NCBI GenBank assembly: GCA_963708905.1
Contig: CAVPUV010000068.1
Span: forward strand, 1 to 64,000
Length of the DNA stretch: 64,000 bases
DNA from: SHZL01 sp963708905
GTDB lineage: Bacteria > Pseudomonadota > Gammaproteobacteria > Xanthomonadales > SZUA-36
Direction: 5' to 3'
Program-made: the position numbers and the translations under genes
Notes under the pieces: generated by a model
The model's database searches: none
What the model was told of the DNA's origin: nothing
What the model saw: the letters and a program-made list of their open reading frames with translations, nothing else
In this document: positions 41,409-50,239 of the stretch, one piece after another
Position numbering within the stretch: the first letter of the stretch is position 1
How the letters are laid out: each line of letters starts with the position of its first letter

Positions 41409-43204
41409 GGGGCCTCACCACTCTTGCTGCTGCCGTTGTAATCAACGGCCTGGGGAAATTCGAGGAAGGACTTCTGCATATCCCAGGCCGCGGTAGGGCA
41501 GCGCTCGGCGCACAGGCCGCAATGAATGCAGAAATTTTCATCCTTGACCATGACGCGGCCGGTTTGTTTCAGCGCGTCAGAAACGAACAGCGGCTGATCC
41601 GGCTCCAGCACGGGGGCCTTCAGCCGCACCACCAGTTCCTCTTCCTCGCCATCCGGCGTAATGGTCAGGCACTGGGTGGGACAAATATCCAGACAGGCGT
41701 CACACTCGATACACAGGGAATCGGTAAACACCGTCTGGATATCGCAATTCAGACATCTCTCCACCTCGCAGGCGGCTTGCTCGGCGTCGAAACCGAGTTC
41801 AACTTCGCGGCCCAGTTCCTCGAACCGGGTCTGCAAGGAAACGTGCATCATCTTGCGCCGGGCCGCCGGATCGAAATCGTTGGAATAACTCCACTCGTGC
41901 ATGCCCATCTTGCGACTGCCCAGGTTCAGGCGGGCGGGCAAGCGTTCGAGCAGCGACACGCCCTGGCAATGGAGATGGATGGAAATAGCCGCCTGATGCC
42001 CATGCTCCACTGCCCAAATGATGTTTTTGGGGCCAAAAGCGGCATCGCCGCCAAAAAATATACCTTTGCGTGTCGATTCGAAAGTCACCTTGTCAACCAG
42101 CGGTTCTTCCCACTTGTTAAGCTCGATGCCGAGGTCACGTTCGATCCAGGGAAAGGCGTTTTCCTGGCCAATGGCCAGCACTACGTCGTCACAGGGGATA
42201 AACGTTTCACCGGTGACTTTCTCGTCCGTGATACGTCCGTTTTCAATACGGTATTCCATCAACTCAAAAGTCATGCCTTTGAGCTTGCCATCCTCGACAA
42301 CGAATTCTTTGGGCGCGTGATTGACCAGAATCTCGACGTTTTCCTCTTCCGCATCTTCGAGCTCCCAGGCGGAAGCCTTGAAGAACTGCCGTGGTTTGCG
42401 GGCCATCACCTTCACGCTCTTCGCCCCCAGACGCAGCGACGTGCGGCAGCAATCCATGGCGGTATTACCGACGCCGATAATCAGCACGTGGTCACCAATG
42501 GATTCAATGTGCCCGAAAGCCACGGACTCCAGCCAGTCGATGCCGATGTAGATGTTCCCGGTGTCGTAGCGGCCGGGCAGGATCAGTTCCTTGCCGCGGG
42601 GCGCGCCGGTGCCGACAAAAACCGCATCGTAACCTTCTTCCAGCAAGGCTTTCATGCTTTCCACGCGGTGGTTGTACTGCACCCTCACACCCATGTTGAT
42701 GATGTAGTCGATTTCTTCCTGCAAAACTTCTGCCGGCAGGCGAAACGACGGTATGTTATAGCGCATCAAGCCACCGGCTACAGCCTGTGCTTCAAACAGG
42801 GTGCAGTCATAACCCAGCGGCATCAGGTCATTGGCCACGGTGAGGGAGGCGCAACCCGCGCCAATCAGCGCAACTTTCTTGCCATTCTTCTGTTTGGGAA
42901 TGAGCGGCAGGCGCTCGCTGATGTCCTCTTTGTGGTCAGCAGCCACGCGCTTGAGGCGGCAGATTGCAACCGGTTTTTCGTCCATGCGGCCACGGCGGCA
43001 GGCCGGTTCACAGGGACGATCGCAGACCCGTCCCAGGATGCCGGGAAAGACATTGCTTTCGCGGTTGACCATGTAGGAATCGGTGAAGCGTCCCTGGGCA
43101 ATCAGGCGGATGTACTCCGGCACGTCGGTATGCGCGGGGCAGCCCCACTGGCAGTCCACGACCTTATGGTAATAATCCGGATTTGCAGTATCCGTGCGTT
43201 TCAT
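41384..43204 (-). CDS. GltD-like NAD(P)H oxidoreductase with ferredoxin domain, Kor-associated
   Basis: A 606-residue flavoprotein. N-terminal iron-sulfur motifs are CQWGCPAHTDVP and CDRPCEPACRRG, the FAD site is IGAGCASLTVANDL and the NAD(P) site IGVGNTAMDCCRTS. The C-terminal 110 residues add cysteine clusters (CLNCDIQ, CIECDACLDICP and CIHCGLCAERCP) for two or more [4Fe-4S] centres. In the FAD motif a cysteine replaces the usual Pro of GPAG. It is first in the kor operon and probably links the ferredoxin used by KorAB to NAD(P)H. A similar korC gene was proposed in Thauera aromatica, from memory. Confidence 0.85.
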   Translation of the reverse strand: MKRTDTANPDYYHKVVDCQWGCPAHTDVPEYIRLIAQGRFTDSYMVNRESNVFPGILGRVCDRPCEPACRRGRMDEKPVAICRLKRVAADHKEDISERLPLIPKQKNGKKVALIGAGCASLTVANDLMPLGYDCTLFEAQAVAGGLMRYNIPSFRLPAEVLQEEIDYIINMGVRVQYNHRVESMKALLEEGYDAVFVGTGAPRGKELILPGRYDTGNIYIGIDWLESVAFGHIESIGDHVLIIGVGNTAMDCCRTSLRLGAKSVKVMARKPRQFFKASAWELEDAEEENVEILVNHAPKEFVVEDGKLKGMTFELMEYRIENGRITDEKVTGETFIPCDDVVLAIGQENAFPWIERDLGIELNKWEEPLVDKVTFESTRKGIFFGGDAAFGPKNIIWAVEHGHQAAISIHLHCQGVSLLERLPARLNLGSRKMGMHEWSYSNDFDPAARRKMMHVSLQTRFEELGREVELGFDAEQAACEVERCLNCDIQTVFTDSLCIECDACLDICPTQCLTITPDGEEEELVVRLKAPVLEPDQPLFVSDALKQTGRVMVKDENFCIHCGLCAERCPTAAWDMQKSFLEFPQAVDYNGSSKSGEAPCQQRKAG

Positions 43205-43328
43205 GAACCCTGTTTATCCTGCCGAAATAAACGACCTGTGAGAAAATTTGGCGCAAGGATAACGTTTTTGCAAGCGAGGTGCATTAAAATCATCGTGTCT
43301 TTCGTTCATCAACCCAAGGAGAAAAGCC

Positions 43329-43718
43329 ATGACGCCCGAACTGAAATACCTGGCAATGATCGCAACGTTTACGGCTCTGCTGTGGATTCCCTACATTCTG
43401 AATTTGCTTGGCCGCAATAAACTCAGTGACGCGGTCGGGTACCCCGACCAGCCGCTGGTGATGGCGCCCTGGGCCGAACGTTTGAAGAAGGCCCACTACA
43501 ACGCCGTCGAAAACCTGGTGGTGTTCGCTGCGCTGGTGATGGTCGCGCACGCGCTGGCAATCAGTAATGCCGCCACAACAAGTGCAGCAGCGGCCTATTT
43601 CTGGGCGCGCATCGTGCACGCTATTGCTTATACCTTCGCCATGCCCTGGCTGCGCACGCTTGCATTCGCGGTGGCCTGGGGCGGCAGCATCTGCATAGCC
43701 TGGCAGATCCTGGGGTAA
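43329..43718 (+). CDS. MAPEG-family membrane protein
   Basis: A 129-residue protein with four predicted membrane helices (YLAMIATFTALLWIPYIL, NAVENLVVFAALVMVAHAL, AAAYFWARIVHAIAYTF, TLAFAVAWGGSICIAWQIL). The segment ERLKKAHYNAVENLVVF matches the MAPEG family (membrane-associated glutathione and eicosanoid proteins), and RIVHAIAY is its second signature. Bacterial members are mostly uncharacterised. GGAGAAAAGCC precedes the ATG. Confidence 0.8.
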   Translation: MTPELKYLAMIATFTALLWIPYILNLLGRNKLSDAVGYPDQPLVMAPWAERLKKAHYNAVENLVVFAALVMVAHALAISNAATTSAAAAYFWARIVHAIAYTFAMPWLRTLAFAVAWGGSICIAWQILG

Positions 43719-43785
43719 GGGCCGACCTGACGACCGAAATTCTGAACCTTGTATTCACCAATGGAGAACCCACACTTGATGCTGA

Positions 43786-43895
43786 GAGCCGGGCCGGGGA
43801 TTTTGTCCTGGGACACGCCGTAAATACATCCCTGTAGGCTCGGATGCGACATCCTTGTCGCATACGGTCCCAGGACAAAATCCCCGGCCCGGCTC
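43786..43895. repeat. Long perfect inverted repeat with inner hairpin
   Basis: Perfect 29-bp arms at 43786-43814 and 43867-43895 (outer end GAGCCGGGCCGGGG) enclose 52 bases that contain their own 8-bp hairpin (ATGCGACA, loop TCCT, TGTCGCAT). It lies between the convergent MAPEG and class V enzyme genes and could end transcription from both sides. It looks like a REP/MITE-type intergenic repeat. Confidence 0.8.
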
Positions 43896-43925
43896 GTTAC
43901 TCCGCTCAAATCGGGCGGCGGTGGC

Positions 43926-45152
43926 TCAAATGATTAACCTATCCAAGGCGCTGACGAGTCGAGTCACTTCCTCCGCACTGGTGTAATGCACGAATGAAGC
44001 ACGCACGGCCCCGCCGTCCCTCGCTGCGCCCAGAGCTTGCAGCAAGCGGTAAGCGTAAAAATCTCCCACCCCCACCCCCAGCTTATGCTCGGAAAGACCG
44101 GCCGCCAGCTCAGGCGAAGGAAATCCGTCAACCGTGAATGCAACCGTCGGTGCGCGTTCGGCGGCATTGCAGCGACCGACCAGGCGGATGCGGGGGTGGC
44201 CGTCGAGGAAATCCAGCAACGGTTGCAGCAGTCTGATTTCCTGTGCTCGAAACAATTCGCGCACGGCCCTGGCTTGTTCCGGCGCAGATGCCGGCGCAGC
44301 AAAATGATGACGATACACGGCTTCGAGGTAATCGATCACTCCATTGCTGGCCGCGATCTGTGCATGATCGGGACCGGCGGGGGTGAAACGTGCGCCCGGT
44401 TTTCCGGCATTGAAGAAATGACCCTGGTTCGGCAATTCAGCATTCAGTTCTTCGCTCATGAACATCACCCCAAGGTGGGGGCCGTATACCTTGTAGAGTG
44501 AAAACAGGTAGATATCAGCGCCGAGAGAACGTATATCCGGCAGGCCGTGGGGGCAAAATGATACACCATCGACAATGGCGATCGCGCCGACCGCATGAAT
44601 GCGGTCGGTGAGTTCACGCACCGGGTTGATGCTGCCGACGATGTTGGAACAATGGGTGAAGGCCACAGCCCGCGTGTGGGGCCCCAGCCAGGTATCCAGA
44701 CCATCGGGATTCAGTTCCGCGGTAGCGGGGTCGACTTTCCACTCGTGGATGACGATGCCGTCAGCTTCCAGGCGTCTCCAGGCGCCGATATTCGCCTCGT
44801 GATCCTGGTTGGTAACGATCACCTCGTCTCCGCGCTTGAGGTGCTGGCGCAGTGCTTGCGCAATGACATAAGTGTTTTGCGAGGTCGAAGGACCAAAATG
44901 AACCTCATCCGTGGCCACATTCAGCCAGGACGCCATACGGCTGCGGGCAGCATCCATTTCCGCACCCGCCTGCCGCGAAGCAGGAAAATTGTAGTAAGGC
45001 TGCACTTTGGTCTGGCGATAGTAGCGTTCCAGCCGTTCGATTACCGCGCCGCAGGCATAGGAACCTCCGGCATTTTCAAAAAACCCGAATCCTTGCAGCG
45101 AGGGCTCACTGAAGGCCGGAAACTGGGTGCGGATGAAGTCGGTGTCTAACAA
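43926..45152 (-). CDS. Class V aminotransferase-fold PLP enzyme, VC1184-like, no catalytic cysteine
   Basis: A 408-residue PLP protein of the cysteine-desulfurase-like class V family. NAGGSYACGAVIERL, the aspartate in IAIVDGVSFCPHG and the PLP lysine in YLFSLYKVYGPH are present. Where desulfurases carry their active cysteine, this protein has GVGVGDFYAYRLLQALG without cysteine, so it is more likely a lyase, epimerase or kynureninase-like enzyme. It starts with TTG at 45152 and overlaps gabD by seven bases, implying a joint role with an aldehyde dehydrogenase. Its substrate is unknown. Confidence 0.78.
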   Translation of the reverse strand: MLDTDFIRTQFPAFSEPSLQGFGFFENAGGSYACGAVIERLERYYRQTKVQPYYNFPASRQAGAEMDAARSRMASWLNVATDEVHFGPSTSQNTYVIAQALRQHLKRGDEVIVTNQDHEANIGAWRRLEADGIVIHEWKVDPATAELNPDGLDTWLGPHTRAVAFTHCSNIVGSINPVRELTDRIHAVGAIAIVDGVSFCPHGLPDIRSLGADIYLFSLYKVYGPHLGVMFMSEELNAELPNQGHFFNAGKPGARFTPAGPDHAQIAASNGVIDYLEAVYRHHFAAPASAPEQARAVRELFRAQEIRLLQPLLDFLDGHPRIRLVGRCNAAERAPTVAFTVDGFPSPELAAGLSEHKLGVGVGDFYAYRLLQALGAARDGGAVRASFVHYTSAEEVTRLVSALDRLII

Positions 45153-46630
45153 CCCAGGCCCGCCATGGTCAGGTACTTGATCTCGATGTATTCATCAATA
45201 CCGTACTTCGAGCCCTCGCGGCCTGTGCCTGACTCTTTCACCCCGCCAAACGGCGCCACCTCGTTGGAAAGGATGCCGTCATTGATGCACACCATGCCGT
45301 ACTCCAGTTCCTCGGCGACACGCCACACCCGGCCCAGGTCGCGGGCATAAAAGTAGGATGCGAGGCCATAATCGGTGGCATTGGCCAAGCGGATGGCTTC
45401 CTGTTCGGTCTCGAAGCGGAAGATCGGAGCCACAGGGCCAAAGATTTCTTCGGTCGCAAAAGCCATCTCCGCGGTCACGTCCTTGACTACCGTGGGCTGG
45501 AAAAACAGGCCGCCCAGTGCATGACGCGATCCGCCCTCGATAACCACGGCGCCTTTTTGCACTGCATCGTCCAGCAGCGCTTCGACTTTTTCCACCGCGC
45601 CCGGTGATATCAAGGGGCCGATGTTGACCCCTGCTTGCTCACCCCGGCCGATTTTGAGCCGGCCGACTGCGGCGGTGAATTTCTCCACGAATTCCTTGTA
45701 CACACCTGCCTGCACATAGATGCGGTTGGCGCACACACAGGTCTGACCGGCATTGCGGTACTTGGATATTATCGCGCCCTTCACGGCCGCATCCACGTCC
45801 GCATCGTCAAACACGATAAAGGGCGCATTGCCGCCCAGTTCCATCGAAACTTTTTTCACCGTGCTGGCACATTGACGGAGCAGCAATTTGCCAATCCCGG
45901 TCGAGCCGGTGAAAGAGAATTTGCGCACCACGGCACTCTCGGTCATTTCCTTGCCGACAGCGGCTGAATGCGTGGTGGTGACGACATTGAACACCCCCGG
46001 AGGTATGCCCGCCTGGTGGGCCAGTTCAGCCAGCGCCAACGCGGACAAGGGTGTTTCGGAAGCTGGTTTGATCACGATTGGACACCCCGCGGCCAGCGCC
46101 GGTGCCGCCTTGCGCGTAATCATCGCATTGGGGAAATTCCATGGTGTAATGGCCGCCACCACACCCACTGACTGCTTGATGACAACAATGCGCCGGTCTG
46201 GCAGGGGACTGGGGATCACGTCGCCATAAATACGTTTACCTTCTTCTGCGAACCATTCGATAAACGAAGCTCCGTACACGACTTCGCCGGTCGATTCCGC
46301 CAACGGCTTGCCCTGCTCGGCCGTCATCAAAGCGGCCAGGTCATCTTTGTTCGTCAGGATCAGTTCATACCAGCGGCGCAAAATGGTGGCGCGTTCCCTG
46401 GCCGTGCGCTGGCGCCACGCCGGCCAGGCAGCAGCGGCCGCCTCGATGGCCTGACGGGTTTCGGCCACACCCAGCTGGGCGACATTGGCCAGCAGGCCGC
46501 CATCGGCCGGGTTGGTTACTTCGAAAGTGTCGCCATTGCGTGCGGAAACCCATTCACCATTGATGTAAGCCTGCTCACGCAGCAGGTCGGGATTCTTGAG
46601 TTGCAAAACAGCTTTAATTTTGTCCAGCAT
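45146..46630 (-). CDS. gabD: NAD(P)-dependent succinate-semialdehyde dehydrogenase-like
   Basis: A 494-residue aldehyde dehydrogenase. The oxyanion asparagine lies in ITPWNFPNAM, the general base glutamate in SMELGGNAPFIVF and the catalytic cysteine in YRNAGQTCVCANRIYV; EIFGPVAPIF and the C-terminal GREGSKYGIDEYIEIKYL fit GabD. It would oxidise succinate semialdehyde to succinate, feeding the TCA cycle. The ATG at 46630 gives the standard length; longer in-frame extensions are not family-like. It diverges from the class V enzyme at 46816 across a 185-bp promoter gap. Confidence 0.87.
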   Translation of the reverse strand: MLDKIKAVLQLKNPDLLREQAYINGEWVSARNGDTFEVTNPADGGLLANVAQLGVAETRQAIEAAAAAWPAWRQRTARERATILRRWYELILTNKDDLAALMTAEQGKPLAESTGEVVYGASFIEWFAEEGKRIYGDVIPSPLPDRRIVVIKQSVGVVAAITPWNFPNAMITRKAAPALAAGCPIVIKPASETPLSALALAELAHQAGIPPGVFNVVTTTHSAAVGKEMTESAVVRKFSFTGSTGIGKLLLRQCASTVKKVSMELGGNAPFIVFDDADVDAAVKGAIISKYRNAGQTCVCANRIYVQAGVYKEFVEKFTAAVGRLKIGRGEQAGVNIGPLISPGAVEKVEALLDDAVQKGAVVIEGGSRHALGGLFFQPTVVKDVTAEMAFATEEIFGPVAPIFRFETEQEAIRLANATDYGLASYFYARDLGRVWRVAEELEYGMVCINDGILSNEVAPFGGVKESGTGREGSKYGIDEYIEIKYLTMAGLGC

Positions 46631-46815
46631 GGCGAGATCCTGTACTTGTGTGTCGTCAATAGGCAGAAAATGAATTCTACCAAAATACCACGCCCGGGAG
46701 AGGCCAGCATTGAACAAGCTGGCGAAATGGCAGATGGCGGCCTGTCTGACTTGATCCGGCAGGCTGCTAGAATAGGCTTTGGCGGCCACAATCCCCGCCA
46801 TGCGAGAAGCCACAG

Positions 46816-48558
46816 ATGACCAATTCGACCAGGCTGGACTTCGGATTCCTGCGCCAACAGGTGGTTGGCGCGGATGCCCCCATAGCCACCCCGTTCGGCG
46901 AACGGCTGATGGTATATGCCGATTACACGGCTTCGGGCCGCTGCCTGACGCTGGTCGAGCGTTATCTGCAGAATCTGCAACGCATCTATGCAAATTCGCA
47001 CACCGAAGACGACATCAGTGGCCGCTCTATGACGCATCTGCTGGAAGAAGCGGAACAGGCCATCAAGCGCTCGGTACATGCGGGCCCACACGGCCGCATC
47101 GTTCCGGTGGGCAGTGGCGCCACCGGCGCGATCGACAAGTTCCAGCAAATCATTGGGGTCATGCTGGCGCCCGCAACCCGGCTGCATCTGCGTCAACTGC
47201 TGGGCGGGGCGCTGGGAGAAGAGGCGCTGCAGGATTTTGAAGATTATATTGGCGCGCACCAACCGGTGGTATTCGTCGGTCCATATGAGCACCATTCCAA
47301 CGAGATTTCCTGGCGCGCAGGCCTGGCGACTGTAGTCGATGTGCGGCTGGACCATGAAGGCGGCATCGACCTTGGCCACCTGCAAGAATTACTGCAGGAC
47401 CCGGCTTATCAGGGGCGTAAACGCATCGGTTCATTTTCCGCCGCTTCCAATGTCACCGGAATGTGCTCGGCGGTGCATGAAATTGCCATCCTGCTGCACC
47501 GTTATGATGCCATTGCCTGTTTCGATTTTGCCGCCAGTGCACCGTATGTCGAAATCGACATGAACCCACCGGCCGGGCAGTACGATGGCGACGCCAGACT
47601 GGATGCGCTGTTCATTTCGCCGCACAAGTTTCTTGGCGGGCCGGGATCGTCTGGCGTACTGGTATTCAACGAAAGCCTGTACCACAAGGATTTGCCGCCC
47701 AGCGTCAGCGCCGGTGGAACCGTCGACTATGTCGGCCCCAGCAGCCAGGATTTTATCCGCGATATCGAAGGGCGTGAGAAAGCGGGCACCCCCGGTGTAC
47801 TGCAAATCCTCAAGGCTGGCCTGGCGTTCGCCATCAAGGACAGCGTTGGCGTGTCTGCCATCGAACAGCGCGAACGGGAACTGCTGCACCGCGTCTTCGA
47901 CCGCTGGCAGGCGCGGCCGAACATCGAAATTCTCGGTAATGCCGACCCGGAGCGTCGCATCGGCATTATTTCGTTCAACCTGCGGGATCGCCATGACAAG
48001 TACCTGCATCCGAAGTTCGTCACCACCCTGCTGAATGATCTGTTCGGCATCCAGTCCCGCGCAGGCTGCTCTTGTGCCGGCCCTTATGGGCACCGCTTGC
48101 TGGGCATCGGTCCTGAACAGTCCGAGCAGTACCGGAAGTGGATCGCCAAGGGCTATTCCGGCATCAAGCCCGGCTGGTGCCGCATCAGTCTGCATTACGT
48201 GATGGACGACAACGAAATCGAGTACATCATTGACGCGGTGGAGTTTGTCGCCGAGCACGGACACCTCTTCCTTACCCAGTACACTTTCGACCTGCACAGC
48301 GGGGCCTGGTCACACAAGCGCGACCGCGTCTGTCTCGAGCCGTTCTCGCTGCAAGCCGCGCTCGACTGTTGCGGCCCGGCACCGACCGCCATGGACGCAG
48401 CGGAACGCACCCGCTGCTATGCCGGTTTTATGCAGGCGGCCCGGCAACTGGCAACAGCATTGTGCGGGCAGGCGGAAAGCCCTGAACTGATAATGGATGC
48501 GGAGCTGGAGCCCTTGAGATTCTTCTCGCTGCCGCAAGCCTGTGTCAGCCACCCATGA
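46816..48558 (+). CDS. Class V aminotransferase/cysteine desulfurase-like protein, long form
   Basis: A 580-residue PLP protein, much longer than SufS or IscS (about 400). Core features are YADYTASGRCLTLVE, GSGATGAIDKFQQII, the aspartate in IACFDFAASAPYVEI and the PLP lysine in FISPHKFLGGPGSSG. A cysteine-bearing loop (SRAGCSCAGPYGH) occupies the place of the desulfurase nucleophile. An extra C-terminal region of over 100 residues has no recognised motif. The genes downstream code for sulfur carriers, so release of sulfane sulfur from cysteine or a related thiol is plausible but inferred. Confidence 0.8.
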   Translation: MTNSTRLDFGFLRQQVVGADAPIATPFGERLMVYADYTASGRCLTLVERYLQNLQRIYANSHTEDDISGRSMTHLLEEAEQAIKRSVHAGPHGRIVPVGSGATGAIDKFQQIIGVMLAPATRLHLRQLLGGALGEEALQDFEDYIGAHQPVVFVGPYEHHSNEISWRAGLATVVDVRLDHEGGIDLGHLQELLQDPAYQGRKRIGSFSAASNVTGMCSAVHEIAILLHRYDAIACFDFAASAPYVEIDMNPPAGQYDGDARLDALFISPHKFLGGPGSSGVLVFNESLYHKDLPPSVSAGGTVDYVGPSSQDFIRDIEGREKAGTPGVLQILKAGLAFAIKDSVGVSAIEQRERELLHRVFDRWQARPNIEILGNADPERRIGIISFNLRDRHDKYLHPKFVTTLLNDLFGIQSRAGCSCAGPYGHRLLGIGPEQSEQYRKWIAKGYSGIKPGWCRISLHYVMDDNEIEYIIDAVEFVAEHGHLFLTQYTFDLHSGAWSHKRDRVCLEPFSLQAALDCCGPAPTAMDAAERTRCYAGFMQAARQLATALCGQAESPELIMDAELEPLRFFSLPQACVSHP

Positions 48559-48673
48559 GCACAGAGTATCAAGCGCGAACGGCCAGGCCTTGCGAGTCCA
48601 TCCGCCGCTGGTATTTTATCTACTCGATTCAGACCGCAACCGTGCCTGTCCCCGGGGACTAAGGAGTATCAGC

Positions 48674-49186
48674 ATGACAAATGAAGCCAGCGGAAACCGT
48701 GCCGGCAGCGCCAAGAGTATGTCCCTCATCGTTACCAAAGGCACTTTGGACTGGGCCTACCCGCCGTTCAGTCTGGCGACCACGGCCGCTGCCATGGGGC
48801 TTGAAGTGACGATGTTTTTCACCTTTTACGGCTTGCCTTTGCTGTTGAAAAACCTCGATCTGAAGCTGTCATTCCTGGGCAACCCGGCCATGAAAATGCC
48901 CATGATGGGTGCCCTTATGGGGATGCCGAACCTGGCTTCGATGATTCCGGGGGTCGAGGGAGCGGCGGCGAAAATGATGCAGAAACTGATGCGCAGGAAA
49001 GGGATTGCCAGCATCCAGGAACTGCGCGCGCTGGCGATTGAAGCCGATGTTCGCATGATTGCCTGCCAGATGACGATGGATTTGTTCGATTACTCGCTGG
49101 ACGACATGATTGCTGGCCCGGAGCTGGGCGGTACTGCCACTTACATCGAGGTGGCAACTCAGTGCGACATCAACTTGTTCATTTAG
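48674..49186 (+). CDS. DsrE/DsrF-like protein, DsrE2 type
   Basis: A 170-residue DsrE2-like protein. It starts MSLIVTKGTLDWAYPPFSLA and has the hydrophobic GLEVTMFFTFYGLPLLL typical of the DsrE2 branch. A cysteine in DVRMIACQMTMDLF is the likely persulfide carrier. AAGGAG precedes the ATG at 48674. Genes of this type with TusA and rhodanese act in sulfur transfer in many sulfur oxidisers. It lies 27 bases before tusA. Confidence 0.83.
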   Translation: MTNEASGNRAGSAKSMSLIVTKGTLDWAYPPFSLATTAAAMGLEVTMFFTFYGLPLLLKNLDLKLSFLGNPAMKMPMMGALMGMPNLASMIPGVEGAAAKMMQKLMRRKGIASIQELRALAIEADVRMIACQMTMDLFDYSLDDMIAGPELGGTATYIEVATQCDINLFI

Positions 49187-49213
49187 GCTCCCTTGCCAAA
49201 TACAGGAAAAATC

Positions 49214-49441
49214 ATGGCTGACCAATTACTTGACGCAAAAGGCCTGAACTGCCCGCTACCCATTCTGAAAGCCAGGAAAGCACTGCTATTGGTTCCGGCA
49301 GGCGGCACTCTGGAAATACTCTCGACCGACCCTGGTTCCGTGGCCGATTTTCAGGCGTTTTGCCGCATCACGGGGAATACCCTGCTGGAGCAGGGAGCGG
49401 AGGACGGCGTTTATCGCTTCGTCGTGAAAAAGCCGGTCTGA
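49214..49441 (+). CDS. tusA: TusA-family sulfur carrier
   Basis: A 75-residue TusA protein. The active cysteine lies in the signature DAKGLNCPLPILKARKAL, and a second cysteine follows in AFCRITGN. TusA carries persulfide sulfur between enzymes, for tRNA thiolation in E. coli and for dissimilatory sulfur oxidation elsewhere. AGGAA precedes the ATG at 49214. The DsrE2-TusA-rhodanese grouping favours the second role. Confidence 0.88.
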   Translation: MADQLLDAKGLNCPLPILKARKALLLVPAGGTLEILSTDPGSVADFQAFCRITGNTLLEQGAEDGVYRFVVKKPV

Positions 49442-49462
49442 GCAGGGGGCGCGATGGCCCGC

Positions 49463-49486
49463 TATATTAGAATGTTGTATATTAGA
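49463..49486. promoter_or_regulatory. Direct repeat, possible ArsR operator
   Basis: TATATTAGA occurs at 49463-49471 and again at 49478-49486, 15 bp apart, within the AT-rich gap before the rhodanese gene. It overlaps a likely promoter region and may be the operator of the ArsR regulator encoded two genes downstream. The repeat is seen; its function is inferred. Confidence 0.4.
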
Positions 49487-49519
49487 CGTAATTGAAGTAA
49501 CTCATTTTCTGAAGGAGCG

Positions 49520-49867
49520 ATGATGATGCGTTTTAAGAAACTTCTGCGTGGCGCCGTGCTGCTGGCTGCCCTGATTCTGCCTGCTCTCGCCTGGGCCGGT
49601 GACGCCACTTGGATCGATGTCCGTACAGCCGAAGAATTCAGCCAGAAGCATGTGCCTGATGCCCTGAACATCCCCCATGACCAGATCGGCGTCAAAATTG
49701 CCGAAGCGGGACTGGCCAAGGATGCAGTGATCAATCTTTATTGCGGTAGTGGCCGAAGGGCGGGACTGGCCAAGGAAACGCTTGAGTCGCTGGGCTATAC
49801 CCGGGTGGTCAATATCGGCGACCTGGATACTGCGCTGCTAAAAGCCGGTGCGGCCTCACAGGATTAA
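49520..49867 (+). CDS. Periplasmic single-domain rhodanese (PspE-like)
   Basis: A 115-residue protein with a signal peptide (LLRGAVLLAALILPALAWA) and one rhodanese domain. The active loop is LYCGSGRRAGLA with its catalytic cysteine; WIDVRTAEEFSQKHVPDALN is the family entry motif. It probably transfers sulfane sulfur in the periplasm. Three ATG codons in a row start the gene; the third (49526) is best spaced from GGAG. The gap of 78 bp from tusA carries its own promoter-like repeat. Confidence 0.87.
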   Translation: MMMRFKKLLRGAVLLAALILPALAWAGDATWIDVRTAEEFSQKHVPDALNIPHDQIGVKIAEAGLAKDAVINLYCGSGRRAGLAKETLESLGYTRVVNIGDLDTALLKAGAASQD

Positions 49868-49906
49868 TCCTGCCTGTGCTCCACACCAGATAATTAAATT
49901 CAACGC

Positions 49907-50239
49907 ATGGTCAAGGCGCTCAGGTCAGCAGCAGCCGGGAAACCCGACTGGGAAGCGATGAGCCGCAAAGCAGTCGACGCGGCGGCCTTGCTCAAGGGCT
50001 TGGCCAACGAGAGCCGGCTGATCATCATGTGCGTACTGGCAGAAGGCGAGTCTTCCGTCGGTCAGCTGAATGAGCGTGTTAACCTGAGCCAGTCCGCTTT
50101 GTCGCAACACCTGGCGGTGTTGCGACAACAGGGGCTGGTGCAAACCCGCCGCAAAAGCCAAACCATTTTTTATCGTCTCGGTGAAACTCCGGCGCTAAAA
50201 ATCATTACCGTGCTGCACGACATTTTCTGCCTGACCTGA
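49907..50239 (+). CDS. ArsR-family regulator, BigR/YgaV/SqrR persulfide-sensor type
   Basis: A 110-residue winged-helix protein. SQSALSQHLAVLRQQGLVQTRR is the recognition region. Two cysteines, in LIIMCVLAEGE and near the C-terminus in HDIFCLT, stand where YgaV and BigR have the pair that forms a di- or tetrasulfide link when reactive sulfur is present. It follows the rhodanese by 39 bases and probably controls that promoter. Regulation is inferred from the cysteine pair and the neighbourhood. Confidence 0.82.
   Translation: MVKALRSAAAGKPDWEAMSRKAVDAAALLKGLANESRLIIMCVLAEGESSVGQLNERVNLSQSALSQHLAVLRQQGLVQTRRKSQTIFYRLGETPALKIITVLHDIFCLT

Noticed and set aside
41399..43420. A 673-codon open frame on the plus strand across the Kor-associated flavoprotein gene
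   Set aside because: It is antisense to a gene with clear iron-sulfur, FAD and NAD(P) motifs, has low-complexity His/Gln-rich translation and no family features; high GC makes such antisense frames common.
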